Source: Ophiura sarsii (taxonomy: Eukaryota > Echinodermata > Ophiuroidea > Amphilepidida > Ophiuridae). From it: 64,000 bases of DNA. Under the pieces are notes generated by a model. It was not told the DNA's origin and did not search any database. It was given only the letters and a program-made list of their open reading frames with translations. The stretch covers positions 15,187,266 through 15,251,265 of the forward strand of contig CM069455.1 in the NCBI GenBank assembly GCA_035610835.1, in the 5' to 3' direction. Positions 35,291 to 47,850 of this stretch are shown piece after piece. Position 1 is the first letter of the stretch. Every line of letters begins with the position of its first letter. Position numbers and translations under genes: made by a program.

Positions 35291-36479
35291 TAATGCGATC
35301 TGTACTGTATATAACCACAACTTTTATTTATCTCCTCAATTAATTTACGAGCATTCATAACTTATAATAATTCAATTCGTGCGAATAGACTTGCTAGTGA
35401 TGTGTGTATTTCGGATTATCCTCTTTTGTTGTTGATGATTTGTATAATATTATAGCATCTGGTCTGAAACCTTTTGTTTTAAGTGTATTTTAAATATGCT
35501 TGCGGGTTTTTAAATCTTTAGATATACATTTATGTTTCTGCTATCAACTTAATAGATTGCTTATACAGTTTAATGTAAGTCAAAATAAAAAAGAACAAGT
35601 TTTCCCACATAATAGTAGCCTATACCACATTTTTGGGGAAGGCCTAGGCCAGCTTTTAAAATTCGCATTATTTCCACCGCATAACCTTTTTTTTTCTTCC
35701 ACTTTTGAAAATGGTGGTGTGAGTCAAGTTGTGACTGTATGGAATTTGTTTTCCTATATTAAAACAGTATTTAAACTCAAGAAAAATAATCTAAGGTTTC
35801 TTCTGAGACAAACTTATTTGGGTTTTGGGCCTTACATGGTTAACCGGCCACTTTACTATCTTTGTTAAATTTAAATCCTATCACTAAGCTCCTTTTGACT
35901 TCAAAACCTTAATATTACCAACCGGAAACATTTTCTTAAGATTTTCACAGATTGAAAAATCATCTTAGTGCAAAACAGATAACATAAACAGGATAGATGG
36001 GATCACTATATAACACCCAAGTTCTTCTTATGACCGCCATTGTCAATATGCACATCGTTTTATGTCCCTCTCATGGTGGTGAACCACTAGTCATCAACAT
36101 AATAAAAAGGCAATTCATGTTACTATTTGAGGAGTAGTTTTAATGTAGCAAAATTGAAGACCAATTAGGCATGATTCTTCGGTCTAATCGAGTTAAACTG
36201 CTCTGGGAGATGTGTAGTATCGTACCGGCTCAATCTAAGCTTAACAAACCATTATTATGATTTTCCAACTAAATATCCAGCAAATACACCCCATATAATA
36301 CACCCCATATAACATCATTTTTTATCCACAAACCATTATTACATATCCGCATCAAAATCAAATAACTCGCTACATTGATAGAAGTCTTTGAACCCAACTA
36401 AACTGATCCATACAATAATTTATATAGCGATAAAAACACACCGACTGTATACAATTTACACGTCGGTTTTCTCTCTATT
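35291..36479. other. Intergenic DNA
   Basis: A 122-codon open frame (35500-35868, plus) has no recognisable feature and is probably chance. Confidence 0.5.
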
Positions 36480-36710
36480 ATGTACTGTATATAAGGAAAA
36501 TTGCCGCAAATAAAACTCGCGGTATTGTATTGACTTTTATTTGAGCCTCAAAGCCGGTTGGGCACGTCCCGAGCTGGAGTTCATGACCGACTGGTCCGCT
36601 GTAGTGCTGCGTGACTAGCCTGCAGAATCGGTCGCCTTCGTCGTTCCCGTGCGCTGTCTCTCGCTCGCCTGCTCGCTCGCTCGCTACACACACGGCGTCG
36701 AACGTGGTGT
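36480..36710. other. GC- and CpG-rich island, unassigned
   Basis: Locally much richer in G+C than its surroundings, with CTCGCTCGCTCGCT repeats. A 71-codon minus frame with AATAAA near its end is not recognised. It could be a promoter, an LTR or a transcript end. Confidence 0.3.
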
Positions 36711-37107
36711 TAACCCATTCTTAGCTGTCACAATGTGTTCAATTTCGAGGTTTTTGCGTCTTTAAAAAGATGATGCATAAGTAGGAGTTTAAACCTACCA
36801 AAAGATATAATAATTTAAGCAGATACTATAGAACTTGACAAGTTGGCAACATTAAGATCCGATAAATTTCTGTATAGCCTAGTATTAGAATAAATAGAAT
36901 TTCCAATTTCAAGCTTAAAGTATTGTTAGGAATCAATGCTGGGCTAACTGTTTGGGAACCACTTCTTAATTTAATGTCACAGAGGAATCAGAGCGTTGAA
37001 AACAAATCGCTTCATCATCACCAGAGTGGTTAATATATGCGACGAACAACGCGTCTAATATTATCCTCACGCGGCGTTTGATGTTATGTGTTTTACTTCA
37101 GTATTAT

Positions 37108-37260
37108 ATATTGTAATCAGTGTTTCTATTTATAGACACGTTCCTCCTATAATTTAAATATTTCAATCAGTATTTCTATTCATGATCAGGTCTAGATTAT
37201 TTTATAAAGTCTAATTTATACACATTATAATCAGTGTTTCTATTATAAGCCAGGTCTTGA
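37108..37260 (+). repeat. Three spaced repeats
   Basis: ATCAGTGTTTCTATT and close variants occur at about 37117, 37167 and 37231, each followed by CAGGTCT- or GACACG-type words. Confidence 0.65.
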
Positions 37261-37267
37261 TTTTAAT

Positions 37268-37740
37268 TCATACACTCTATGTGTGTTAAACCAATCAGGA
37301 AGCAGGAATTACAAATACGCGGAGTGCATTGAAAGTGTCCACTGCACTCCGCGTGTGCGCCGTTCAAATCACGCAGTGCGCGTTTTGTTTTGATTCGTTG
37401 TTCAAGATTCGCGGGCTCGCCGATTTTCACTGCGGGTGTTAGCAAACTTGTTAAAGTGTTTTTAGTCGTTTTACATAGATCAAAATTATGCTTAAATTGT
37501 AAATTTTTATTTGTATAGTGTCGTGTATGAATTAGGTCAATGCATGCGTATGTTTTGTTTCTCGAAAAATTAGAAAAATCAATGCACTTGCGCATATGTT
37601 GATATGCTCACAATAGCACTCCCCCTTCGGGGTCGTGCCATTATTCACACATCAACATCAGCGCGCGTGCATTGATTTGTCTAATTTCTCTCGAAACAAC
37701 ACATACGCATTTATTGACCTATAATTCAGGAACATTTGTA
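37268..37740 (+). repeat. Dispersed repeat of about 460 bp, copy 2
   Basis: Opposite-orientation copy of 15962-16425. The best-conserved blocks are GCCGATTTTCACTGCGGGTG and GCGCGCGTGCATTGATTTGT. A hairpin is formed by AATCAATGCACTTGCGC and its partner. Confidence 0.8.
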
Positions 37741-38220
37741 ATGAAGTTTAAGAGTGTATAAAAACGCCTTGGTGCGTGTCACAGGCAATTCATGTTGACG
37801 TTATTTTCTATAACCTCATGAGCATTAACCGTCTTTTCAACAGTAGTTCTGTTCTATAAACGATATGCTCATTTGAATAACCATTTAAAATGAAACATCT
37901 GAATGTTTCACTGACATCTTCATATCAGGAATACAATCATTCATACAAGGCATCTGATTTGTCCAATTAATGGTATGTCCATATTTATAACCAATAAGCA
38001 TGTAGTTCTCAGGGGGACGGAAATAAAAAGGGTTATACTCCCTTACCGACCAACTATATGTATATCATTACTAAAATAGAGGCTATATAAGTTATTGGCA
38101 ATCATTATCACACATAAATAATTGCAGAGTTGTCCCGTGTATTTTCACTTACTGTTTTTGCATAAAACATGAAACATTAAAATGAAATCAAATAGCTAAT
38201 TCCCACTGACACTTCCTACT
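37741..38220. other. Intergenic DNA
   Basis: Nothing recognised. Confidence 0.5.
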
Positions 38221-38456
38221 AACACTTTCCACGCGGCTATTAGTTTTTGCCATATAGGGCTATATCAAACAGATTTTTCAGAAATCTTTCCCAAATTTCA
38301 AAGTCTTATGTTCAGAATTACTGAACCAATACCACGCAAATGTGTACTTTTCTTTAATGCATTATCATGGTGTCTCCAAATATGGTGTTGAAATTCAATA
38401 ATGTTGACATGTTTTAATCTTTTTGTGAAATTTTAGAACTGTCGTCTGCAGACGCC
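38221..38456 (+). mobile_element. MITE family 1, copy b
   Basis: Starts AACACTTTCCACGCGGCTAT and reaches GTCGTCTGCAGACGCC; the right terminal repeat is eroded. Confidence 0.8.
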
Positions 38457-38540
38457 TATTATAGAGCGCGCGGTCTCTTTGCCGTCCGTACTCGTGGCTG
38501 ACGATATTTTCCGTGTATATACACTGTTTTATATCATGGT

Positions 38541-38758
38541 TACACTCTAAAAACTGTGTTTAGCGAGTAAACACTTTTCTAAACACATTCTTGTTATCAC
38601 TTTGTAAACATGTTCAGAGGCTAAACGTGGCTAAACGTCATGTGTCAAATCACTAAACATTGGTGTTAAATTTCTAAACACTAACAGTCAATACGCTAAA
38701 CATACCTTTTTTAAACACATCTTTGCTATCACTTTCTAAACACACTTTTTAGAGTGTA
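38541..38758. mobile_element. MITE with TACACTCTAAAAA ends
   Basis: 218 bp. TACACTCTAAAAACTGTGTT at the left is inverted at the right (TAAACACACTTTTTAGAGTG). The interior repeats CTAAACA words many times. TA at both ends fits a target duplication. Confidence 0.8.
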
Positions 38759-38930
38759 GCCTATGTTCCTATATTGATCATAGGAATTAGAAAATAACAT
38801 TAATAACTTGGTAGTGTAGCTTCATAAAGAAAAATCCATAATTCAATTTATGAGGAATATATATAGTTACCATGGTTACGATTGATAAAACAAAACTAAA
38901 GAGAATCGCATTGCGGATATTTCTCAGGCT

Positions 38931-39164
38931 GTTAGTTTTACCATATACAAAACAGATTAATCAGAAACCTTTCCCAACTTTTCAAGTCTATCTCAAGAAT
39001 TTCCGAACCAATACTATAGGCCTAGGCATATTTGTACTTAATGTTATGCAATTCTCGTGGTGATTCCAAATATGGAAATTAAATAAAATAATTTTGACAA
39101 TTTTTAAACATTTTGTGACATTTTGGAACTGTCGTCTGCAGACGACTGCGGCGTGGAAAGTGTC
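38931..39164 (+). mobile_element. MITE family 1, copy c
   Basis: The right end GCGGCGTGGAAAGTGTC is kept and the left end is lost. The interior matches copies b and d. Confidence 0.78.
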
Positions 39165-39584
39165 AAGGCTGGATTCACCTATATTGCCAAAAGTGGAAGA
39201 TTATTAGGATCTTTAACTATTGCCCGGAACCATTTATACGTGAGAGTGTTGTAAGTTTTTCTGTATTTTTGGAATAACACGCAAGTCTAGAAATCATAAT
39301 GCCCGGCCCTTCATGCCCTTACAATATTTTCAATGTTGTCTCCTATTTGCACAGAAGCCCTATGCAACACATGCTCGGCGACGGTATATCATATCTGCAA
39401 CAACATTCAATGTTTTTCATTGACAAGTTTTGGGGAGCTAAAAAAGTAGGACGTCATTTTATGAGGCCGTATTACACGGGGTCATCTAAACACGAGAGGA
39501 GAGAGAATGTCGTCGTGGCGATGTCGTCATAGCGGTGTCGCCGCCCAGCGTTAGCGCTAAACAGTATCTTTTTTCCTACAAAAA
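39165..39584. other. Intergenic DNA
   Basis: Nothing recognised. Confidence 0.45.
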
Positions 39585-40060
39585 GGAGTATATATACCCC
39601 CAGACCAGTTTATATTCAATTTATTATTCATTAACAAACCTCGTCTAATGGGACATCCTATCAATACAGTGTCTGAAAGTGAGACGAACAAAACCGAGCA
39701 AGGCTATTATAGTTGGCGAACCAGCAATTAATGAGTTTTCACGCTTTTATCGTCACCCGGTTTGTAACCCTTCTGCGCCCCGCTCTCTATCATCTATTAT
39801 GAGACCGTGCGGACATGCACGCGGGCTACTCTCTCTACTCTTCATAGGCTTAGTCCCACACCGAATGGGAGACAGTCCGGTGTGTCGATATTAAATACCA
39901 CAAATAGCCTAAGTGGCTTGAACAACACATACGGGGGTTCATTTGACACTACTGTCGCGGAATGTAGGGCAGAACGGAGTGTACTCATGGGGTATAACAT
40001 TGACGAAGCCCGATGGTCATATCAGGCGAAATGAAAAAGAATAAATAAAGATTGAAAATC
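39585..40060 (+). promoter_or_regulatory. Candidate compact transcription unit
   Basis: A TATATATA at 39589-39596, less AT-rich sequence with short open frames (no family recognised), and an AATAAATAAA signal at 40040-40049 follow in order. Could be a short gene, an LTR-like piece or chance. Confidence 0.18.
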
Positions 40061-40227
40061 GTGTTTCTCATCTCATTGCCCTTCAAGATTCTCATTTTTC
40101 TTTTTAGTCTTTTTGTTCTCATATTAAAATGTGTCATACGCTTAGATATAGAAAAACAATAACAAAATAAATCATAAATGAAAATAAGTAACTTAAGTTA
40201 GTTAAGTTTATAGTCATTAGTTAGTTG

Positions 40228-40481
<254 letters not shown>

Positions 40482-41517
40482 TAACAATGCATAAATACAC
40501 ACAAATAAATTACTAGGGATTGCCGGTAGTGGTAAGTGTACGCTATTTAGTGTTTTAAAGTCATAGTTTTTTCTTTGTATTTATATATAATCGAAGATCC
40601 GAAAAGCTCAAATTATTACCAGCATACCCAAAATGACCAAACGCGTGTTTCCAGTTGAATTCATGCTATTCGAAGCACGGCGCCGGTAATTATTTCTTTG
40701 TATTTTATATAATTTTGATAAATAAATAAATAAACATTACAATGCATTTATAAAAACAAACAAATTACTAGGGATCGCCGGTAATGGTAAGTGTACGCTA
40801 TGTAGTGTTTGGAGTATTCAACGCTTGACGCCGGTAGTTATTTCTTTGTATTTTATATAATTTTGATAAATAAATAAATAAACATTACAATGCATTTATA
40901 AACACAAACAAATTACTAGGGATCGCCGGTAATGGTAAGTGTACGCTATTTAGTGTTTGGTGTATTCGACGCTTGACGCCGGTAGTTATTTCTTTGTATT
41001 TTATATAATTTCGAAGATCCAAAAAGCTCAAATTATTACCAGCATACCAAAAATGACCAAACGCGTGTTTCCAGTGATGTGAATATTTGAAAAGTTGTCA
41101 TGAAATTTACATCAACGAAATGCAAAGAAAAAGCGTGTTAACAAGTGATGGGAATATTTGAAAAATTACCTTACCGAAATGCAACGGAAAATGCCGTTCG
41201 ATAAATAAATAAATACATAGATAAATAAATAAAATTACAAATAAATAGATAAATAAATAAATACTGGTAAAGAAGTAATCTTCTTGCAGAGTGCTCAATG
41301 CGATGCAGAGCGAAATATAAGTTAAACCATTTGGAACGGTAGTTGCGACTCGGAGTTTCACGCTTGTGCGATCATCAGACAACATATATAAATAAATAAA
41401 TAAACATTACAATTCATAAATACAAACAAACAAAATACTAGGGATCGCCGGTAATGGAAGTGTACGCTATTTAGTGATTTAAAATCATGCTATTCGACGC
41501 ACGCCGCCGGTAGTTAT
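40482..41517 (+). repeat. Composite satellite tied to AAAT runs
   Basis: The block TTACTAGGGATCGCCGGTAA, then GTAAGTGTACGCTATTTAGTG (overlapping words GTAAGTGTACG and CGCTATTTAGTG), then CGCCGGTAGTTATTTC recurs four times (about 40505, 40765, 40910, 41430). Short AAAT runs lie between. A 60-bp segment with GACCAAACGCGTGTTTCCAG is in two copies (about 40590 and 41012). Confidence 0.75.
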
Positions 41518-41765
41518 TTAACACTTTCCATGCGGCTATTAGTTTTACCCCATACACAACAAATGTTTAAGAAACCTTTCCCAAATTCCAAAAGTCTATC
41601 TCATGGATTACTGAACCAATACTAGGCATGTTTGTACTTAGTTTATTGTATTTCTCATGGCGATGCCAAATATGGTGATGAAATTCAACAATTGTGAAAT
41701 TTTTGAAACATTTTGTGAAATTTTGGAATGTCGTCTACAGACGCCTGCCGCGTGGAAAGTGTTAA
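41518..41765 (+). mobile_element. MITE family 1, copy d (most complete)
   Basis: TTAACACTTTCCATGCGGC at the left and GCCGCGTGGAAAGTGTTAA at the right. It is inserted at the end of the composite satellite. Confidence 0.85.
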
Positions 41766-42407
41766 ATTATTAAATTTAAAAAAATGAATGAATAAAAACA
41801 AACAGAAAAATATTAGATCAATCAGGAGTATTACAATGGAAGGACCTTTTCTGAATAAGGCAGCGACATTAAAAGTTACCAAATTACCAGCATCATAATA
41901 TTATTTGTATTACATTGTCACACGAGAAACTGTTTATATTTTTATTTAGTTGGCCTTAAATGATATAGTTAGAGTATGTCTCTGGAGTGAGACATGCCGA
42001 AGCTATCCATTAAAAAGCTATCGTGTTTCAGTAACAGTTCAAAACAGCTAAGAGCAGTAACTCGGTCTTTGTCCACCCACCGACGATTCTAAATAAGGAA
42101 AAGACATAGGCCATGACAATATCTTTTTAAACACATTTTCACGATTTTTTTCTTCTTTGGTAATTGTCGAAAAACATCTGGATTGTAGAGTCAAATTATT
42201 CACCAATTTCAAAGGATATTCCACTATTATGAAATTAAAAGCATGCAGCTCGTTTATGTGTAATGGGTTTAATTAGTGTTGGCTAAACTCAAACGGAGTT
42301 TATACTTCTACCAACATTGTATTTAACATTAGTTGATATTACTCTGTAGCTCAATATATTAGCCGACAGCAAACAGTAACGTACTTATGCAGAGTGTTAT
42401 GATCTAT
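41766..42407. other. Intergenic DNA
   Basis: Nothing recognised. Confidence 0.5.
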
Positions 42408-42426
42408 GCTATCTTCAGTAGATAGC
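42408..42426 (-). repeat. 19-nt GATA-hairpin motif (consensus, inverted)
   Basis: GCTATCTTCAGTAGATAGC is the exact reverse complement of the motif at 14521. Degenerate copies follow within 600 bp (about 42445, 42738, 42821, 42865, 42979). Confidence 0.85.
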
Positions 42427-42995
42427 CCTGTGTCTACAGCATTATGTTATCATCAGTAATATCACGCATTGTGTATTTATCATAGATTGCTATGACAATA
42501 CAGTTTTAGTTTTTTTTAATATTGTATATTCTTGTAATTCATGCATTTTCAATGTATATGCGATGTATATGCGATGAAAATAATTCATATAATGAATAAC
42601 TAATAAGCCAGTCTTAAGTATTTGGTGTATTTGTTATAGCATTCACAACGTGTTTATTGCTAGAAAATGTTATTTCTTTGAACTATCATCACATAAAAGA
42701 TGCGTGACATAATTATATACTGTAGTAGTGTAGAATGTTATATCATCAGTATGTGTATGAACTGATGTAATTTTCTGTATAAATAAACTGGATATGATAG
42801 CTATAGATGTGTTCTCAGGTGCTATCTTTTGTATAGTAGCACATACACTTAGAAGAGTTAATTACTGTCTACAGAAGATAGCAATCCGATATTGTTTACA
42901 CAAGCATAATTTGAAACATTGCATCAGTTGTGTATTCATTGTATGATCTGGTAATAGTCGTTTGCATAGAAATAATGTGCTATCGTCAGTATATA

Positions 42996-43604
42996 AAGGG
43001 TTCAACAAAAGAAAGTATACCACTTTGTTTATGTCATTTTGAGTAACTTTCAATTTGTTTTTGACCAAACAGGCTAGATAGGCATTTAGATAAATCTTTT
43101 AGGCATAATTTGATACCAAATTTGCCCCCTAACAACAAAGATAAACCATGATTAGCACCATTTAAAGGAAAATATCCCATTTTCAAAAGTCGCATTTCCA
43201 ATACACAGCACGAGAAGATTTGGTTAATCTGTCCATGTTCTCCCCATCCATAACATTCCTTTACATTCAAATCCTTCACCCATGCATCAGTTTACATTTG
43301 AATTAGCCCGCGCATTGAGGGATATGCGCGGTGATCAGTACGGGATAAATACGGCAATGTGTGAGTTAACAATTGGCCTATTCTTCTCGTGCTAAAAAAA
43401 AAAAATGCGACTTTTGAATATGGGATATTTTCCTTTAAATGGTGCTAATCATGGTTTATCTTTGTTGTTATGCGGCAAATTTGGTATCAAATTATGCCTA
43501 AAAGATTCATCTAAATGCCTATTTAGCCTGTTTGGTCAAAAACAAATTGAAAGTTACTCAAAATGACATAAACAAAGTGGTATACTTTCTTTTGTTGAAC
43601 CCTT
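42996..43604. mobile_element. Long-inverted-repeat element, 609 bp
   Basis: The arms of about 218 bp (42996-43215 and 43385-43604) are roughly 95 percent complementary, around a 170-bp spacer. The ends are AAGGGTTCAACAAAAGAAAG and inverted, flanked by TA on both sides. No coding capacity; open frames in the arms mirror each other. Confidence 0.88.
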
Positions 43605-43736
43605 TAGCACAGGACAATATAAAGACGCTTATAAGTAGACTACATACTTTTAAGAACTGTATCGCATACATTGTGAGCTTTTAAAACAGTTATATCTAAG
43701 ATGAAAATAGCAGACGCAGCCATATCCCTGTTTAAA

Positions 43737-44188
43737 ATTGATAGGGCCTTATACATGCACTTTGAAGATAAGTTATAGTAATGTTTCACCTAATTAGTCC
43801 TATATAAGACATCACTTTCCACGCAGTGGCGTCTGCAGACGACAGTCTCAAAATGTCACAAAATGTTTTTAAAATGTCAAGATTGAGTTTCAGTTTTCAG
43901 TTTCAGTTTATTTTACCGATATCACATAATTGAATCTCATCACCATATTTCGAATCATCATGAGAAATCATTAATATAAGTACTAACATGCCTAGTGTTG
44001 GTTCAGTAATTCTTGAGATAAGACTTGAAAGTTGAGAAAGCCTTTTAAATTAAAACATCTGTTTTGTATATGGTAAAACTAATAGCCGCATGGAAAGTGT
44101 TAAAAGGGATAGGGCCTTATACACTGTGAAAATAAGATATAGTAAGTGTCCACCTATTTAGTCCTAAGACATCATTTTTTACCTAAAT
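43737..44188 (+). repeat. Direct repeats flanking MITE copy e
   Basis: GATAGGGCCTTATACA, AAGATA..AGTAA, CACCTAATTAGTCCT and AAGACATCA words occur at 43737-43813 and again at 44107-44188, on either side of the MITE. Confidence 0.7.
43811..44103 (-). mobile_element. MITE family 1, copy e
   Basis: CACTTTCCACGCAGTGGCGT at one end and GCCGCATGGAAAGTGTTA at the other. It has about 30 bp of extra CAGTTTCAGTTT sequence inside. Confidence 0.8.
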
Positions 44189-45373
44189 TAGCCAAATAAT
44201 GTCTTATAGAACCATTTAGGTTTAGGAGGTAAAAATGACTAACTTATTTTACAATGTAGGTCTTCTGTTATATTCTGTCATTCTGTTATTCTGTGTATAA
44301 AACACACTCAACGCACTTCTAATAGAAAATCAGTTAAAATCATTAATTTAATGAAATCTGAAAGCAAAATTTCTAATCATGCCGAGCTAATAAACGGAGG
44401 GATATAGGTTTTATATAATTTTCCCCGTCCCGTAACTCGTCGCAAATCAGTAGCGACTTTTCCGTAGCACGAGGCCTTTGTCGGTGGCCGTTGTGTACCT
44501 GTAGGGCGTACGACAAAACTGATAAAACGCAATCCGGGCTATTGTATTCATACCACTAGTCCAAGAAGGATTTTCAAAGATTGCTTTCATCATATAGATT
44601 TAATAATGATATTAAAACTCGAAACAAATAATGAATTATTATTATCCAGGCTATATATAATTCTGTTTAAGTATATATAGAGAGTACGTGATGAATTGAA
44701 TACGTGGTGGTGTTGAAATACTGTTTAATGAAAAATCAATTTTTGGCTAAAGCGATTAGCCGGTTGTATAATAAATCTGTACACTGTATGTGGAGCTGCA
44801 CGCGGAAAGATTTGAGGGTTTCGTCATGTCATTTGGAGCTGATATAGGGAGAAAGCGCGGTCCAATCAATTCCAACTAAACGGATATGTTGTGTACTATA
44901 TGCTTTTTATGTTGGTAAGTTCATAATGCAAAAATGTACACTCAGCTATTATGATATATGTGGAACATTTATCTAAATACCCAGCGATCGTGACATGATC
45001 AAGCGAAATTAGTCACATTTTGGCAGTTTTCGATGTTTGAATTTTGTCCATCAGTTAACAGCAGTCGAACAAATAACCCAGTATGGTGCAAAACCAACTA
45101 AAATCGAACTTCTATTTACCAAGTTAAAAAAAAATATTTGGGACTAGGAAAACAAAATAAAACATACCAATTTATTCCTTCTTTTTTACCTATAACTCAT
45201 AATTATGATTCCCGACATCCGACTCAATCCTCAATCTGGTGTCATTGTGAATGGATAAAGGGGATATAATGAACATCCGGGGACATTTCCCGTATATAAA
45301 ATAAGGCGTTTTAAAGATAGGCTATTATAAAATCCTAGAGGAAATCAAAGTAAAGTTTAAAAATATATATATT
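44189..45373. other. Intergenic DNA
   Basis: An imperfect fold (CATTTTTTACCTAAAT against the inverted copy near 44220) continues the direct-repeat unit. No gene is seen. Confidence 0.45.
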
Positions 45374-45392
45374 GCTATCTTCTGAAGATAGC
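45374..45392 (+). repeat. 19-nt GATA-hairpin motif, variant
   Basis: GCTATCTTCTGAAGATAGC: 9-bp complementary arms around a single base. Confidence 0.8.
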
Positions 45393-45762
45393 AAAGATAG
45401 CAAGAGTTTGCGTACACTCAACTTATGACTTCTCTTAAAGCATATGCAATGCAGTTTAATCTGTTCTCTACATGTTGGGCTTGTATCTTATTCTTATACC
45501 ATTTTCGTTGGCATTTTAACTCCATGCCCATTTTATGTTTCTGGTAATATGCATGTTCTCTGAGTTACAGTGAACCAATAGACTGGCCCATTAGAGTTCT
45601 TTGTAGAGAAATACCTGTTTGATTTCTAATCACTCAGTTCATTAACCTTGCTAATGTCTGTTGGGCTATTGTTCACATTTGCTCTCTCTCTAGTATATAC
45701 CAAACAAATGTGACATTGAATAAAATTACATTTTATGTCATTAGGCTGATTGTAAAGTAATT

Positions 45763-45781
45763 GCTATCTCCTGAAGATAGC
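45763..45781 (+). repeat. 19-nt GATA-hairpin motif, variant
   Basis: GCTATCTCCTGAAGATAGC, 389 bp from the previous copy. Confidence 0.8.
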
Positions 45782-47812
45782 ATTGGTTATCATACCTGAA
45801 TATGGTTTGTTATTGTTTGGATGCTTGCAATATAACTATAAGGATAAAAACAATGGTTCCATGCGACTATGCAATTTATAAACAGTATTTGTGTCATCAC
45901 TTATTCCGATTAATTAGCCTTAAGTAAAAGAATAAAGAAAGAAAAGGATCCAATGCTATCATGCCTATACATGTTCTGCGTTTATATTTCATGTCTCTGG
46001 AAAAATGTATAACTATACCAATATGAGTATTCTTCTTAGACTTGTCAGCTAGGAATACCAAAACAAATATCACATGGTGTTATTTTGGGAACTTATCGGG
46101 AAAATACCTGTCCCTTTGTGATAGGTAAACGAACTCCTACAGCCCCGGGGGTAACCTCCCTTTGAGACGGGTTGGTTTTCCCTCTTCCAACCATGTGAAA
46201 CGGTGTTATCCTACATAATGTCATTCTGAAAGTGTCCAATCGTTCGCTCAATCAAAGTAATGCGCTGTTTAGTAAATATCGCCCAACCCTATAATCAACA
46301 ACGGCAGGCCCCGAAATCCCCACGCAATCAAATTTTCATATTTGACCATGAAAAATTGATACAATTTAAGCATTTGCAGTTCAAAGTGTTTGTTTATCTG
46401 CCACCGTTTTACTACATCGATTTCGTGTCCCATATAGTACACGAAATCGCCGTGGCTTAATACGCCAATGCGACCGTCTCCGGATCCCCGGAGCTCGGCA
46501 ACCAGCAGTTTCAACTATAAATATTTGCGTAATTATTATTTCGCAAATATGTGCTGTGTCAGTATACCAATAATATGGCGTCCTGCTTTTTTGGCGCGAA
46601 ACCCTGTCATTTGGCGAATTCTCGCGAGATGTTGCAAAAACAAAACATATTATATCTTTTGATTAGATACACAAAAACTCTCTAATTCATATACGTCGAA
46701 GATATTTAAGAAAATAGTATTAAAAACAGGTCCTATACTAGAAGAAGTAAAAACTGGTACGAAATCTGTTAATATCGCTACTTTAGCTTTTGAAATGAAA
46801 TTCTTGGTTTGGCAAACAGTGCTGTTTCGCGCCTTTAAAATCCTTGCCCAAATAAGGCGCAGTATCGTTCTCGCGTTGTTCAAATACAGAACGAGGTTTA
46901 CAGCGGCTGTTCTTGTCTTTAGCCGGCCAGGGAGTACACATCAATGCAAAAGTTGAATGATAATACAGGGTGGCTGAATGGAATCTGTGGCGAATTTGAC
47001 AGATGGTGGACTTACTATAGTCAGCCGTCGCTGACTGGGTGGACTTTACCCACTTGCTATTTTGGCTTACGGGCCCGGATATAAAAATGGAGAGACTGAA
47101 TCCCAAATGGACGCACCAATACCTCGTGCCTACTCTGCCACAAACAAATTATGAAGGAGCAATATTGTATTCGCTTTGAACAGGTACGGGTTCCGGTGAC
47201 AGAGTTTGGTGGTTTTTTTCCCTGGCTATGTTTACCTCTCGGTAGGCATCTAGGTAATAAAAACTGTATTCAACAGACATCGGGAAAGAGTCTTACTTTA
47301 AAAATAAACATTTTCAAACGATACCTCCAACCAATCAAAACATTGGAGTACAAAACACAAATTCAAAAGGCTTTTTGTTTAGCCAAATATCTCTATTATA
47401 CGCACCATGTTTGAAAATCTGTAATATGAAATTATGTATTTATTTCTTGACCACCCTATACATCTAATAGTATTGTCCGTTCGTTTGCGTGACCGTCAGG
47501 CCAAACCTAGCATTTATTTGCTCGGCCCATCGCGTCCGTTTACTCATTGGTAGAGGTTACATGATAGATGATGGATGGTTGGTTGTGACTGATTTAAGGC
47601 TGACAAACCTTGGATTCCGCAGGCTAAATCTTGTCAAATGCAGGGTGGCTTAAACATGTCAAAAGTGTAACATACATTGAGGATTCTATACTAATATTTG
47701 AATGAGAAACTCCTACGTCAGTATCAACGCGAAATGGTTCAATATAGCGTCCTTATATCGGCAAGCGAATTTTCAGCCCCTGGTCAAAATATCATCTACA
47801 TCTTTGCAGACT
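45782..47812. other. Intergenic DNA
   Basis: No gene recognised. Contains a hairpin at 46418-46449 (CGATTTCGTGT arms), a second near 46505-46540 (AAATATTTGCG arms) and a TACAGGGTGG word at 46964. Open frames to 107 codons lack any signature. Confidence 0.45.
46418..46449. repeat. Hairpin, 11-bp perfect arms
   Basis: CGATTTCGTGT, a 10-base loop, then its complement. Confidence 0.85.
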
Positions 47813-47850
47813 TCTACAGATAAAATAACCATGGTTATTTTATCTGTAGA
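47813..47850. repeat. Perfect 38-bp palindrome
   Basis: The arm TCTACAGATAAAATAACCA is followed immediately by its complement, centred on CCATGG. No loop and no mismatch. Confidence 0.97.

Noticed and set aside
35500..35868. 122-codon open frame, plus strand
   Set aside because: No recognisable family features and no splice or promoter context.
46783..47414. Open frames of 87-107 codons
   Set aside because: No family signature; they overlap sequence near a TACAGGGTG word and look like decayed repeat DNA.
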